The position numbers and the translations under genes were made by a program. DNA of 64,000 bases, taken from the NCBI RefSeq assembly GCF_003048405.1, contig NZ_PIQS01000001.1, forward strand, positions 62,001-126,000, in the 5' to 3' direction. Below are positions 56,801-64,000 of this stretch, piece by piece (position 1 is the stretch's first letter; every line of letters begins with the position of its first letter). Origin of the DNA: Campylobacter concisus (GTDB lineage: Bacteria; Campylobacterota; Campylobacteria; Campylobacterales; Campylobacteraceae). The notes beneath the pieces were generated by a model, which worked only from the letters and a program-made list of their open reading frames with translations, was not told where the DNA came from and searched no databases.

Positions 56801-57309
56801 AAACTCTTGAAGAGCTTGAAACTGGCGAGGACGGACTCATCGTCATCGGCGGATCGCAAGTGATGAAAGGCTATCTAAACGACGAAGCTAAAACAAACGA
56901 TGTCATCACACACATTGATGGCGTAAGATACTATAAAACTGGCGACAAAGGTCACATCGATGAAAACGGCTTTGTATTTATCGTCGATAGATACTCAAGA
57001 TTTGCCAAGATCGGTGGCGAGATGATAAGCCTTGGAAGCGTCGAAGAAGAGCTTGCAAAGGTGCTTGGAAGCGACGTTGTCTTTAGCAGTGCAAACGTGC
57101 CAGATAGCAAAAAGGGCGAAGCGATCGCGCTTTTAGTAAAAAGTGGCACAGAGCCCAAAAATTTAGAGCAAATTTTAAAAGAGAGCAACTTAGCTCCGAT
57201 AATGATGCCAAGCTATATCTTCATCGTTGATGATATCCCAACACTTGCAAGTGGCAAGGTTGATTTTAAGGGCGTAAAAGCTCTAGCGGTCTCACTTCTA
57301 GCGGAGTGA
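53857..57309 (+). CDS. aas: LplT-Aas fusion: lysophospholipid flippase, acyltransferase, acyl-ACP ligase
   Basis: A 1150-aa three-part protein for recycling lysophospholipids. An MFS-like transporter part (about 1-415, LplT-type, 12 helices) leads to a PlsC acyltransferase with NHISWID (the HxxxxD motif, near 449) and FPEGHIS (near 520). An AMP-binding ligase follows: SSGSEGEPKGIELSHKN near 791, YGATETAP near 933, GDKGHIDENGF near 1028 and a C-terminal SGKVDFKG Lys. In E. coli LplT and Aas are separate adjacent proteins; the fused form is known in other bacteria. Confidence 0.93.
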   Translation: MMSLLKVAGFLPYLAIAFLNASVDLAHKITIQNVLLKTYDGDILFILTAVINAMILLPFIFLFSPSSFINDKFAKIKVIRICAIFGVIISVAVLFSYLAGAFGVAFALTLILAAQSAIYSPAKYGIIKALVGPERLGTANGIIQALTIVAILFSSFLFSFIFENLYIQGENSEEILKSVYPIGIFLVIFSALEAYFAYKLPCIDEKDETSENFDIKKYIRFSYLRENLKEVRSDKNIWLSIAGLSIFWGISQIIIAAFPAHYKAVFNDDSSLAVQAILAASAIGIAFGSYVAGSMSKLHIELGIVPMGAMGIFFSLLFFAFGSSIGVVSLSSFAFGFFGGIFIVPLNAMIQYFAPQKTTGKIMAANNFLQNVSMLLFLAIGIGLVYFEISTTGLFVFTALVCLIGSFYAILQLPHLFTRLLLLPFLKTKYRFFVEGLQNLPQSGGALLLGNHISWIDWLVLQAASPRGIRFVMYRTIYNKWYLKQIFKFFKVIPIGAGASKESIELVRECLKNGEVVALFPEGHISYNGQINEFQKGFELIIRDLEEICIVPFYLRGLWGSSFSRASKFYKDLTSKNGRRDIIVAFGKPITTFINAAKMKQKVLELSFSSWESFISRQKPLTSEWLNNAKEDKFKECVSDSTGLNLSNLKFITAVLVFIKIFKRELKDEKNIGILLPSSSIAAIVNMALLAMGKVSVNLNYTLNVTSLNHALRKANINTVITSSKFLEKLALKGFDLKDAMSGKAKFAEDLSASVSKKEKFLALLTAFLAPVWLIKLCYFRPVSLEDTATILFSSGSEGEPKGIELSHKNLLANIKQISELLNFKKDDVILNSLPVFHSFGLTVTTLMPLCEGIKMVSVPDPTDGATIGKMAARHSASIIFGTSTFFRLYTRNKKLHPLMFQSARMVVAGAEKLKPEIKDEFRLKFGIEIYEGYGATETAPVAAVNMPNILEKESLKELTFNRPGSVGMPLPGTIIKIIDPETLEELETGEDGLIVIGGSQVMKGYLNDEAKTNDVITHIDGVRYYKTGDKGHIDENGFVFIVDRYSRFAKIGGEMISLGSVEEELAKVLGSDVVFSSANVPDSKKGEAIALLVKSGTEPKNLEQILKESNLAPIMMPSYIFIVDDIPTLASGKVDFKGVKALAVSLLAE

Positions 57310-57318
57310 GGCGCCGCT
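57300..57318 (+). terminator. Terminator at the end of aas
   Basis: A 5-bp GC-rich stem AGCGG/CCGCT overlapping the stop codon, followed by CTCTTTTTTG. The T run is good; the stem is short. Confidence 0.5.
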
Positions 57319-57515
57319 CTCTTTTTTGTGATAAAATAGCGCCAAAATACTACCCAGCTCGCAGTTGCGACCGATATTTGCATAAATCTTAAAAATTTTT
57401 TGCAAAGAGTTTTGTATAAAAATTTCTATTGCTTTTTAAATTTGGTGCAATTCTTGCGATTGTTTGCTAAATTCTGCCTTTACAAAATTTTACTGGCAGA
57501 TCATAAAAGATGATG

Positions 57516-57666
57516 CCATACAAATAGTGAACAAATGGGCTATAACGTAGAAAAAGGTAACAAAGAGCTGCTAATTAAGATAAATTTTACCCTAAATGAG
57601 CTTAGCAAAGAAGGAGCTTTAAGCGAAATTTCGCTTAAATACTTCGGTAAAGATATTTCTAAATAA
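57516..57666 (+). pseudogene. 3-prime remnant of a third amino-acid-binding protein
   Basis: A frame from about 57534 (MGYNVEKGNKELLIKI, then LNELSKEGALSEIS, LKYFGKDISK) matches the last 45 residues of the two intact binding proteins that follow. The 5-prime part is gone; a piece (SEQ) extends a few codons upstream. The remnant ends ten bases before the next start, the same spacing as between the two intact copies, so it was the first of three tandem paralogues. The stretch 57319-57515 has no other recognisable feature. Confidence 0.75.
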
Positions 57667-57675
57667 GGAGAATCA

Positions 57676-58428
57676 ATGAATTTTAAGCCCATTTTTGGCT
57701 TGATCGCAGGTGCTTTTTTAGCTTTAAATTTAAATGCTTCAACTATCAAAAAAGGCGAACTTATCGTCGCAACTGAAGGCACTTACTCACCTTACTCATT
57801 TTACGATGAAAAGGGCGAGCTAGTAGGATATGACATAGATATTGCAAGAGCCGTAGCGCAAAAACTAAATTTAAAAGTTGAGTTTCTAACAGCTCCTTGG
57901 GATGCGATGCTAGCTGCATTTGATGCTGGTAAAGCTGATGTTGTGTTTAACCAAGTTAGCATAAACGAAGATAGAAAGAAAAAGTATGGTATGAGCGTAC
58001 CTTACACTATGCCATATCCGGTAATTGTCGTGCATAAAGACAATAACGACATCAAAAGTTTTGCTGATCTAAAGGGCAAAAAGAGCGTACACTCTGCGAC
58101 TAGCAACTGGGCAGCGATAGCCGAGAAAAACGGTGCAATAGTGGTTGTGGCTGATGGCTTTAGCAAAGGCGTGGAGCTTATCATCTCAAAAAGAGCTGAT
58201 GATACGATAAACGACAACGTCACTTTTTATGACTATATCAAACAACGCCCAAATGCGCCACTAAAAATCGCATACACAAGCAACGAGCCGATGCCAACAG
58301 CTGCAATCGTTAAAAAAGGAAATACTGAGCTACTAGAAGCGATAAACAAAGCGCTTGATGAACTAAAAGCCGAGGGCAAGATAAGCGAAATTTCGATGAA
58401 ATATTTTGGAAAAGATATTTCAAAATAA
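57676..58428 (+). CDS. Amino acid (cystine-type) ABC transporter binding protein, copy 1
   Basis: A 250-aa periplasmic protein of solute-binding family 3. The signal peptide is residues 1-22 without a lipobox. VATEGTYSPYSFYDEKGELVGYD, the WDAMLAAFDAGKADVVFNQVS block and SADDTI-like hinge are typical of FliY/TcyJ cystine-binding proteins (parts listed separately). The start has an AAGGAGAATC site. It differs from copy 2 mainly between residues 110 and 215, which suggests a different ligand. Confidence 0.85.
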   Translation: MNFKPIFGLIAGAFLALNLNASTIKKGELIVATEGTYSPYSFYDEKGELVGYDIDIARAVAQKLNLKVEFLTAPWDAMLAAFDAGKADVVFNQVSINEDRKKKYGMSVPYTMPYPVIVVHKDNNDIKSFADLKGKKSVHSATSNWAAIAEKNGAIVVVADGFSKGVELIISKRADDTINDNVTFYDYIKQRPNAPLKIAYTSNEPMPTAAIVKKGNTELLEAINKALDELKAEGKISEISMKYFGKDISK

Positions 58429-58437
58429 AGGATCAAA

Positions 58438-59190
58438 ATGAAATTTACAAATTTATTAAAAGTAGTAGCCGTGCTTGCGATGGCTTTAAATTTACAAGCA
58501 AAAACTATAAAAGATGGCGTGCTAACAGTAGCAACTGAAGGCACTTACGCGCCTTTTACATTTTATAATGACAAAAATGAGCTAGTAGGATACGACGTAG
58601 ATATCGCAAAAGCAGTAGCACAAAAGCTAAATTTAAAAGTTGAGTTTCTAACAGCCCCTTGGGATGCGATGCTAGCGGCATTTGACGCGGGCAAGGCAGA
58701 CGTTGTGTTTAACCAAGTAAGTATAACTGACGAGAGAAAGAAAAAGTATGCTTTTTCAGTACCTTATACTGTAACATTTGGTGCCATCATCACTAGAAAA
58801 GATAATAACGACATAAAAAGCTTTGCCGACCTAAAAGGCAAAAGAAATGCCGACTCAGCTACGAGCAACTGGGCGAAAGTCGCCGTAAAATACGGCGCTG
58901 AACACGTCGTAACAGATAGTTTTGCTAAAAGTATGGAGCTTCTTATATCAAGACGCGTAGATGCTGTTGTAAGAGACAACATCGTATTTTACGACTTCAT
59001 AAAAGAGCGTCCAAACGCACCTGTAAAGATAGCCGCCTCACTTGATGAGAAAGACTACACAGCAGCAGCTGTTAAGAAAGACAACGCCGAACTTGCAGAG
59101 CAAATTTCAAATGCACTAAACGAACTTTCAAAAGAAGGAAAACTAGAAACCATCTCAAAAAGCTACTTTGGCAAAGACGTCTCAAAATAA
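58438..59190 (+). CDS. Amino acid (cystine-type) ABC transporter binding protein, copy 2
   Basis: A paralogue of the upstream gene, also 250 aa, with signal peptide 1-20 (ends LQA) and no lipobox. The N-terminal 105 residues are nearly the same as copy 1 (EGTY, VGYD, VEFLTAPWDAMLAAFD) while the second lobe diverges. It lies nine bases after copy 1 and 23 before the permease. Cystine or another polar amino acid is the probable ligand. Confidence 0.87.
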   Translation: MKFTNLLKVVAVLAMALNLQAKTIKDGVLTVATEGTYAPFTFYNDKNELVGYDVDIAKAVAQKLNLKVEFLTAPWDAMLAAFDAGKADVVFNQVSITDERKKKYAFSVPYTVTFGAIITRKDNNDIKSFADLKGKRNADSATSNWAKVAVKYGAEHVVTDSFAKSMELLISRRVDAVVRDNIVFYDFIKERPNAPVKIAASLDEKDYTAAAVKKDNAELAEQISNALNELSKEGKLETISKSYFGKDVSK

Positions 59191-59213
59191 AATTATAAAC
59201 CAACAAGGCAAAA

Positions 59214-59882
59214 ATGGAAAATTTAGATAGAGTGATCGAGCTTGTTTCAAGCTCGACACTACCGATGATCATCGCACTCTTAAAAGTGACGATCCCTCTT
59301 ACTTTGCTCTCGTTTTCGCTAGGGCTTGTCATCGCCATTATCACAGCAGTAGCGAGGCTTTCAAATATAAAAATTTTAAAATTTATATTTGCCACCTATG
59401 TTTGGATATTTCGCGGCACGCCACTTCTCGTGCAGCTTTTTATAGTATTTTATGGGCTTCCTAGCATCGGTGTCACGCTTGATACTTGGAGTGCTGCGAC
59501 TATCGCATTTAGTCTAAACGTGGGTGCTTATGCCTCTGAGTCCGTAAGGGCTGCCATTCTTTCTGTGCCAAAAGGTCAGTGGGAAGCTGCCACATCGCTT
59601 GGCATGACGCACTATCAAATTTTAAAACGTATCATCGCCCCTCAAGCAGTAAGGATCTCGTTGCCGCCACTTTCAAACACATTTATAGGCCTTGTTAAAG
59701 ACACCTCACTAGCAGCTTCTATAACGATGGTTGATATGTTTATGGTCGCTCAAAGGATCGCAGCAAGAACCTTTGAGCCACTCATCCTCTACATCCTAGC
59801 AGCACTTATCTACCTGGTGGTTTGCACACTTTTAACTTATCTTCAATCAAGGCTTGAAAGAGCTGTCTCAAGGTATGTCTAA
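59214..59882 (+). CDS. Amino acid ABC transporter permease
   Basis: A 222-aa HisM/TcyL-type inner-membrane subunit with five helices. The family motif EAATSLGMTHYQILKRIIAPQA (EAA loop, which contacts the ATPase) and FRGTPLLVQLFIVFYGLP are seen. It shares one base with the ATPase gene. As a single permease it probably works as a homodimer with either of the two binding proteins. Confidence 0.93.
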   Translation: MENLDRVIELVSSSTLPMIIALLKVTIPLTLLSFSLGLVIAIITAVARLSNIKILKFIFATYVWIFRGTPLLVQLFIVFYGLPSIGVTLDTWSAATIAFSLNVGAYASESVRAAILSVPKGQWEAATSLGMTHYQILKRIIAPQAVRISLPPLSNTFIGLVKDTSLAASITMVDMFMVAQRIAARTFEPLILYILAALIYLVVCTLLTYLQSRLERAVSRYV

Positions 59883-60619
59883 TGGCTATAAATTTTAAAA
59901 ATATAAGCAAATCTTACGGCGATCATTTGGTGCTAGATAACATAAATACAAGCTTCAAAGAGGGGCAAACGACCGTGATAGTTGGCTCATCTGGTTGTGG
60001 TAAATCAACACTTCTTAGATGTATAAATTTACTTGAGATCCCACAAAGTGGCATTTTAGAGGTAGATGATAGAGCTGTAAATTTTAAAGAGAAGCTTAGC
60101 TCAAAAGAGCTTTTAGAAATTCGCAAAAAAACAGGTATGGTCTTTCAAAGCTTTAACCTCTTTCCACACCTAACAGCGCTTCAAAATGTCACAGAAGCTC
60201 CGATCTACGTTCAAAAAAAGGATAAAAGCGAAGCGATAAAAGAGGCAAAAGAGCTTTTAGCTAAAGTGGGGCTTAGCCACAAAGAAGATACCTATCCAAA
60301 CAGGCTCTCAGGCGGACAAGCACAGCGTGTAGCCATCGCTAGAGCCCTGGCTGTAAATCCATACTTTTTACTGCTTGATGAGCCTACAAGTGCGCTTGAT
60401 CCAGAGCTTGAGGCTGAAGTTTTAAAGGTCATCTTATCTCTTGCAAAAGAGAAAAAGCCTATGATCATTGTCACTCATAATATGAATTTTGCTAGAAAGA
60501 TAGCTGATAGAATTTTGTTTTTAGATAAAGGTGTGATCGCATTTGATGGCTTGGTAGATGAGTTTTTTAACAGCCAAAATGAGAGGATAAAAAGCTTCAT
60601 CTCAGCTATGGATATATGA
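59882..60619 (+). CDS. Amino acid ABC transporter ATP-binding protein
   Basis: A 245-aa ATPase of the GlnQ/TcyN group. Walker A is GSSGCGKST near 35-43, the Q-loop is in TGMVFQSFNLFPHLT, the signature is LSGGQAQRVAIARAL, and Walker B is FLLLDEPTSALDPELEAEV. The H-loop is IIVTHNM. It is the last gene of the importer operon, followed by a strong hairpin. Confidence 0.94.
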   Translation: MAINFKNISKSYGDHLVLDNINTSFKEGQTTVIVGSSGCGKSTLLRCINLLEIPQSGILEVDDRAVNFKEKLSSKELLEIRKKTGMVFQSFNLFPHLTALQNVTEAPIYVQKKDKSEAIKEAKELLAKVGLSHKEDTYPNRLSGGQAQRVAIARALAVNPYFLLLDEPTSALDPELEAEVLKVILSLAKEKKPMIIVTHNMNFARKIADRILFLDKGVIAFDGLVDEFFNSQNERIKSFISAMDI

Positions 60620-60621
60620 AA

Positions 60622-60648
60622 ATTTTAGCTAGAAAATCTAGCTAAAAT
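60622..60648. terminator. Bidirectional terminator between ABC importer and fldA
   Basis: A perfect 12-bp stem (ATTTTAGCTAGA/TCTAGCTAAAAT) with a 3-base AAA loop lies between the converging genes. Confidence 0.75.
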
Positions 60649-60652
60649 TACA

Positions 60653-61144
60653 TTAAGCAAAGTGAGGCTTTATCTGCTCTATCCAAGCTGAAATTCTACC
60701 CTCAGTTTTATCACTTTGGTTATCAGCATCAAGTGCTAGACCTACAAATTTTCCATTTCTTACAGCATCAGAGCCATCAAATGTATATCCATCGGTGCTA
60801 ACCTCACCAACTACTTTTGCGCCAGCTTTTACGACCTCATCGTAAAGCTTTGCCATGCCGTTACAGTACTCATCAGAGTAGCTCTCGCTATCACCCATGC
60901 CAAAAACAGCGACTGTTTTTCCGTTTAGATTTAATGCTTTAAAGTCAAACGCATCCCAGTCATCTTGAAGATCGCCACTACCCCAGGTTGATGTACCAAG
61001 GATGAGCTTATCAAAGCTATTTATCTTTGCCCCGTCCACGTCAGAGACGTTTAAAAGCTCGTTTTCAAGGCCTAGACCCTCACTTATAAGTTTTGCTGCA
61101 TCTTCGGTATTTCCCATGCTGCTTCCATAAACTATACCTATCAT
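60653..61144 (-). CDS. fldA: Flavodoxin
   Basis: A 163-aa FMN electron carrier. The phosphate loop is YGSSMGNTEDAA near residues 5-16, and the ring-binding segments are STWGSGDLQDDWD and GDSESYSDEYCN. It receives electrons from pyruvate oxidoreductase in Campylobacter and Helicobacter; the start of that gene lies at the right edge of this window. It is 11 bases after the next gene on the minus strand. Confidence 0.96.
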   Translation of the reverse strand: MIGIVYGSSMGNTEDAAKLISEGLGLENELLNVSDVDGAKINSFDKLILGTSTWGSGDLQDDWDAFDFKALNLNGKTVAVFGMGDSESYSDEYCNGMAKLYDEVVKAGAKVVGEVSTDGYTFDGSDAVRNGKFVGLALDADNQSDKTEGRISAWIEQIKPHFA

Positions 61145-61155
61145 TTTTATCCTTT

Positions 61156-61869
61156 TTAAAAAATTTTACTAATAATCGTATAAGGCACAAGCTTGATCAA
61201 ACCTCTCGCACAACAGTGCCTAACCTCAACGTGTCGCCTAAATTCCTCATTTCTAGGAAAAACGATATAAACCATCTCGCACTCGTGACCAAGCACACCG
61301 ACAGCTCTATCTATATCGTCGTTTAAATTTCTCATATCATCAAAGCTCACTTTTTTAAAGCTTGGCATGATGCTGAGCAAATTTTTACCATCTTTTTTAA
61401 CCGAAATGACACCGCTATTTAGCATGACCTCTTTGTCTTGATGGCGGAGGCGTATTTTATCATAAACAAATTGACAAAACATCTGTGCCGCATCCATGCA
61501 AAACTCAAATTTCCCACTTGCATAAAGCATTTTTATCATCTTTGCAGCCGCCATTTTTGGCTCTTTTGCTATAAATTTTATCTTTGAAAAGTCGCCTTTT
61601 AAATAAGCATTTATGATGATATTTGATGAAATACAAAAGCGATCTGCTGGCTTAAAATTTAGACATTTTCCTCGAAGTAGGAAATTTATCCTAGCATCAA
61701 AAATTTCTTTGAAATTTAGAAATTTAGCGTAAGAAAGCGGAATTTTTAGCTCACTTTCTACGCCGGAATTATAAAGTGCAATAAAAATTTTTGCACGTGA
61801 AAGCCTATCAAGCTTTGCAAAAATATTTGGAGTTATTTCGCCAATATCTGATAAAAGCCCGAATCTCAT
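61156..61869 (-). CDS. Conserved Campylobacter protein, unknown function
   Basis: A 237-aa basic protein without clear signal peptide. A SDIGEITPNIFAKLDRLSRAKIFIALYNSG opening (in parts), IISKIF at the end and Cys in VRHCCARG are seen. Position and size match the uncharacterised gene before fldA in C. jejuni, next to a DUF2325 gene and catalase there. Its role is not known. Confidence 0.75.
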   Translation of the reverse strand: MRFGLLSDIGEITPNIFAKLDRLSRAKIFIALYNSGVESELKIPLSYAKFLNFKEIFDARINFLLRGKCLNFKPADRFCISSNIIINAYLKGDFSKIKFIAKEPKMAAAKMIKMLYASGKFEFCMDAAQMFCQFVYDKIRLRHQDKEVMLNSGVISVKKDGKNLLSIMPSFKKVSFDDMRNLNDDIDRAVGVLGHECEMVYIVFPRNEEFRRHVEVRHCCARGLIKLVPYTIISKIF

Positions 61870-61872
61870 TGA

Positions 61873-62184
61873 TTATTCTTTGCATCCAAATTCCTTATCT
61901 AGCCCAAAGACCTTGCAGTACTCGCAAAATACGCAACTAACGCTTCTTTTTGCACAAACAATTGGAATATTTCTCTTTTTTGCTTGAGTTTTAATAGTCT
62001 TCATCGTGTTGTGGTTTAAAAAACTAGTTAGCATCACCACGCACTCGGTATCTTGAGGGATTGGCTTGCGATTTACGCGGTTTTCATTTCTAGCATCCCA
62101 GTGTTCTATCTTTTCAGCTCCCAAATCATGTAAAACTGCCTTGATAGGTGTTATCTCATCTGCACCGATAACTAAAACTGACAT
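61873..62184 (-). CDS. DUF2325 family protein
   Basis: A 103-aa protein with the DUF2325 pattern: VLVIGADEITPIKAVLHDLGA, IEHWDARN, ECVVMLTSFLNHNTMK and KRNIPIVCAKRSVSC. The Cys-rich end (CVFCEYCKV) could bind metal or a cluster. In C. jejuni the equivalent gene lies next to katA. A Fur-box-like sequence lies about 30 bases upstream. The function is not established. Confidence 0.83.
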   Translation of the reverse strand: MSVLVIGADEITPIKAVLHDLGAEKIEHWDARNENRVNRKPIPQDTECVVMLTSFLNHNTMKTIKTQAKKRNIPIVCAKRSVSCVFCEYCKVFGLDKEFGCKE

Positions 62185-62212
62185 AATAAGCTCCTAAAAT
62201 TTATTCATTTTC

Positions 62213-62227
62213 TGATAATGATTATAA
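62213..62227. promoter_or_regulatory. Possible Fur box upstream of the DUF2325 gene
   Basis: TGATAATGATTATAA fits the GATAAT-GATA-type core of Fur sites at most positions, and a second ATGATATTTATTATCA is 35 bases on. The site lies in the promoter interval of the DUF2325 gene and downstream of sotB. Not confirmed. Confidence 0.4.
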
Positions 62228-62316
62228 GGAAGCTTAACTAAAATTTTTCTTAGTTATGATATTTATTATCACTTATATGTAGAACTTTGTAACGTTTTAC
62301 TCAGATATTTAAACAT

Positions 62317-63480
62317 CTAAACTCTTTTAATCTTAGATACCGTAAATAAAAATATGATAAGTCCGCTTGCGGCAAAAAAACTACCGACATTGCCGATATT
62401 TTGTTCGCCTAAATGAACTATCGTCTGATGCCCTATTAGCGCTCCTGCTCCGATGCCTATGTTATAAATAGCCGAAAATATCGCCATTGCAGCATCAGTT
62501 GCATTTGAGGCAAGATTTAGCACTTTTATTTGAAAACTCATATTTACACCAGCTATGCCAAGCCCCCAAACAAAGGCCAAGATTAGCATTAAAACTTCAT
62601 TTTTAGCAATAAAATTTAACAAAAGCAAGCAACATAAAATAAGCATGATAGAAATTGCAGAAAATGCATTTGGAATGAGCTTATAAAATTTAGAGAAAAG
62701 CAGGCTTGCAACTACACCAGCAACACCAAATATAAGCAAGAATATTGTGATAAATTTTCCATCAAAGCCACTGATATCTTTTGCAAATGGCTCAATGTAG
62801 CTATAGGTGCTAAAATGCGCACTTATAATAATTGCAGTTAGTAAAAATACGACCATTAAAAGGCCATTTCTTGCAAGCTCTGGCAAGCTTTTAAGCGAGC
62901 CTGAGTTTTTGCTTGGCAAAAGTGGTAAAATTTTATATAGCCAAGCTCCAACACCAACAGCAAAAATTCCGATCAGTCCAAATGTCACACGCCAACCAAG
63001 TGCGTCACCTAAAATTCTTCCAAGTGGCAGACCAAGTATCATCGCTAGCGATGTGCCAAGAGCTAGCAATCCAAGAGCTTGCGAGCTTTTATTTATCGGA
63101 GCTAGTCTAACAGCAAGTGAAGCAGTGATAGCCCAAAAAATAGCATGAGCAATAGCTATCATCAGCCGAGCAATAATTAAAATTTTAAAATTCCAAGCAA
63201 AGGCACAAAGCGTATGAGCTACAACAAATACGATAAAAACTTTTAAAAGAAGAGATCTTCGTTCTAAATTTGCAGTCAAAAGCATAAGCGGTAAAGAGAG
63301 TATAGTGACACTCCACGCATAAATCGTAATGATAAGACCGGTATCAGCCGTGCTCATATCAAAATCTTTTGCAATATCACTTAAAAGTGGCACTGGGACA
63401 AACTCGGTAGTGTTAAATATAAAAGCACAAAAAGCAAGAGCTATAACCCTTAAATAGGCTACCCTATGAACACTTATCAA
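62317..63480 (-). CDS. sotB: SotB-type MFS efflux transporter
   Basis: A 387-aa, 12-helix major facilitator protein. It aligns by eye with E. coli SotB/YdeA, a sugar and arabinose-export family: FNTTEFVPVPLLSDIA, YAWSVTILSLPLMLLTANLERR, IARLMIAIAHAIFWAITASLAVR and LGLPLGRILG (listed in parts). The start is TTG at 63480 with an AAGGAT ribosome site. The substrate in Campylobacter is unknown. It is transcribed away from the pyruvate oxidoreductase gene. Confidence 0.9.
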   Translation of the reverse strand: MISVHRVAYLRVIALAFCAFIFNTTEFVPVPLLSDIAKDFDMSTADTGLIITIYAWSVTILSLPLMLLTANLERRSLLLKVFIVFVVAHTLCAFAWNFKILIIARLMIAIAHAIFWAITASLAVRLAPINKSSQALGLLALGTSLAMILGLPLGRILGDALGWRVTFGLIGIFAVGVGAWLYKILPLLPSKNSGSLKSLPELARNGLLMVVFLLTAIIISAHFSTYSYIEPFAKDISGFDGKFITIFLLIFGVAGVVASLLFSKFYKLIPNAFSAISIMLILCCLLLLNFIAKNEVLMLILAFVWGLGIAGVNMSFQIKVLNLASNATDAAMAIFSAIYNIGIGAGALIGHQTIVHLGEQNIGNVGSFFAASGLIIFLFTVSKIKRV

Positions 63481-63606
63481 ATTTTATCCTTAATTTTATT
63501 TTTTCATTACGGTAATGGAATTTTGCTTAAAGTTAGTAATTTAAAAGGCAAAATTCTCAGAATTTATTAATGACATAGATTAATAGTAGATTTTGGAAAC
63601 TATCTC

Positions 63607-63612
63607 TATAAT
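63607..63612 (+). promoter_or_regulatory. -10 element of the pyruvate oxidoreductase gene
   Basis: TATAAT about 42 bases before the start codon, with an AAGGCGG ribosome site in the leader. The 173-base interval has nothing else recognised. Confidence 0.5.
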
Positions 63613-63644
63613 AAAAGATTTTTAAAAATCGTAAGAAAATTTAA

Positions 63645-64000
<356 letters not shown>

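Overview
The window reads as chromosomal DNA of a Campylobacter, most likely a non-jejuni species of the C. concisus type. The base composition is AT-rich. Several gene strings match orders I recall from C. jejuni: gatC-cvpA-fur-lysS-glyA-DUF1882-SPOR-aroE, a divergent block ending in coaX, rpsB-tsf-ABC ATPase, petABC beside mnmG, ciaB beside a thioesterase, and fldA followed by two small conserved genes. Features absent from C. jejuni as I recall it are a group 4 (Hyf type) hydrogenase operon, an extra PilT-like ATPase, a short-form HisG and two GGDEF/EAL proteins. The species assignment is inference.

Layout. 1-1.1 kb: a TRAP substrate-binding protein with its own promoter. 1.2-8.7 kb: a nine-gene minus-strand operon (gatC, pilT-like, cvpA, fur, lysS, glyA, DUF1882, SPOR, aroE). 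8.8-11.9 kb: a plus-strand operon with a YfgM-like membrane protein, a BamB-like lipoprotein, an unknown protein, coaX and hisG. 12.0-12.5 kb: a decayed haem protein gene. 12.7-15.3 kb: rpsB-tsf-ABC ATPase. 15.3-17.9 kb: a small unknown, DUF4198, pgeF and ribE. 18.0-20.6 kb: an accessory patch with a decayed alpha/beta hydrolase, DUF1963 and CbrC. 20.8-24.1 kb: fatty acid synthesis (fabG, acpP, fabF, accA). 24.1-27.3 kb: small membrane and cytosolic genes and a dimeric dUTPase. 27.3-32.6 kb: two long membrane GGDEF/EAL proteins either side of a YcxB-like gene. 32.6-35.8 kb: ciaB, a YciA thioesterase and a Crp/Fnr regulator. 35.8-46.4 kb: a formate channel and a ten-gene hydrogenase operon with a short coupled leader ORF. 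46.7-48.8 kb: a frameshifted metallo-hydrolase, a small unknown and a non-coding stretch with a 96-bp direct repeat and a perfect hairpin. 48.8-53.7 kb: the cytochrome bc1 operon and mnmG. 53.9-57.3 kb: an LplT-Aas fusion. 57.5-60.6 kb: a cystine-type ABC importer with two intact and one remnant binding protein. 60.7-63.5 kb: flavodoxin, two Campylobacter genes and a SotB-type exporter. 63.65 kb to the end: the start of pyruvate:flavodoxin oxidoreductase.

How the parts fit. Pyruvate oxidoreductase, flavodoxin, a formate channel and a formate-hydrogenlyase-type membrane hydrogenase are consistent with a microaerobe or anaerobe handling formate and H2. The bc1 complex supplies respiration. The fatty acid genes and Aas make and recycle phospholipid. 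No CRISPR array, tRNA, rRNA, integrase or intact IS element was seen. The most promising leads are a gluzincin-like motif in CiaB, the hyf leader ORF, a YfgM/BamB-like pair, the 96-bp repeat locus and the GC jump at the right edge.
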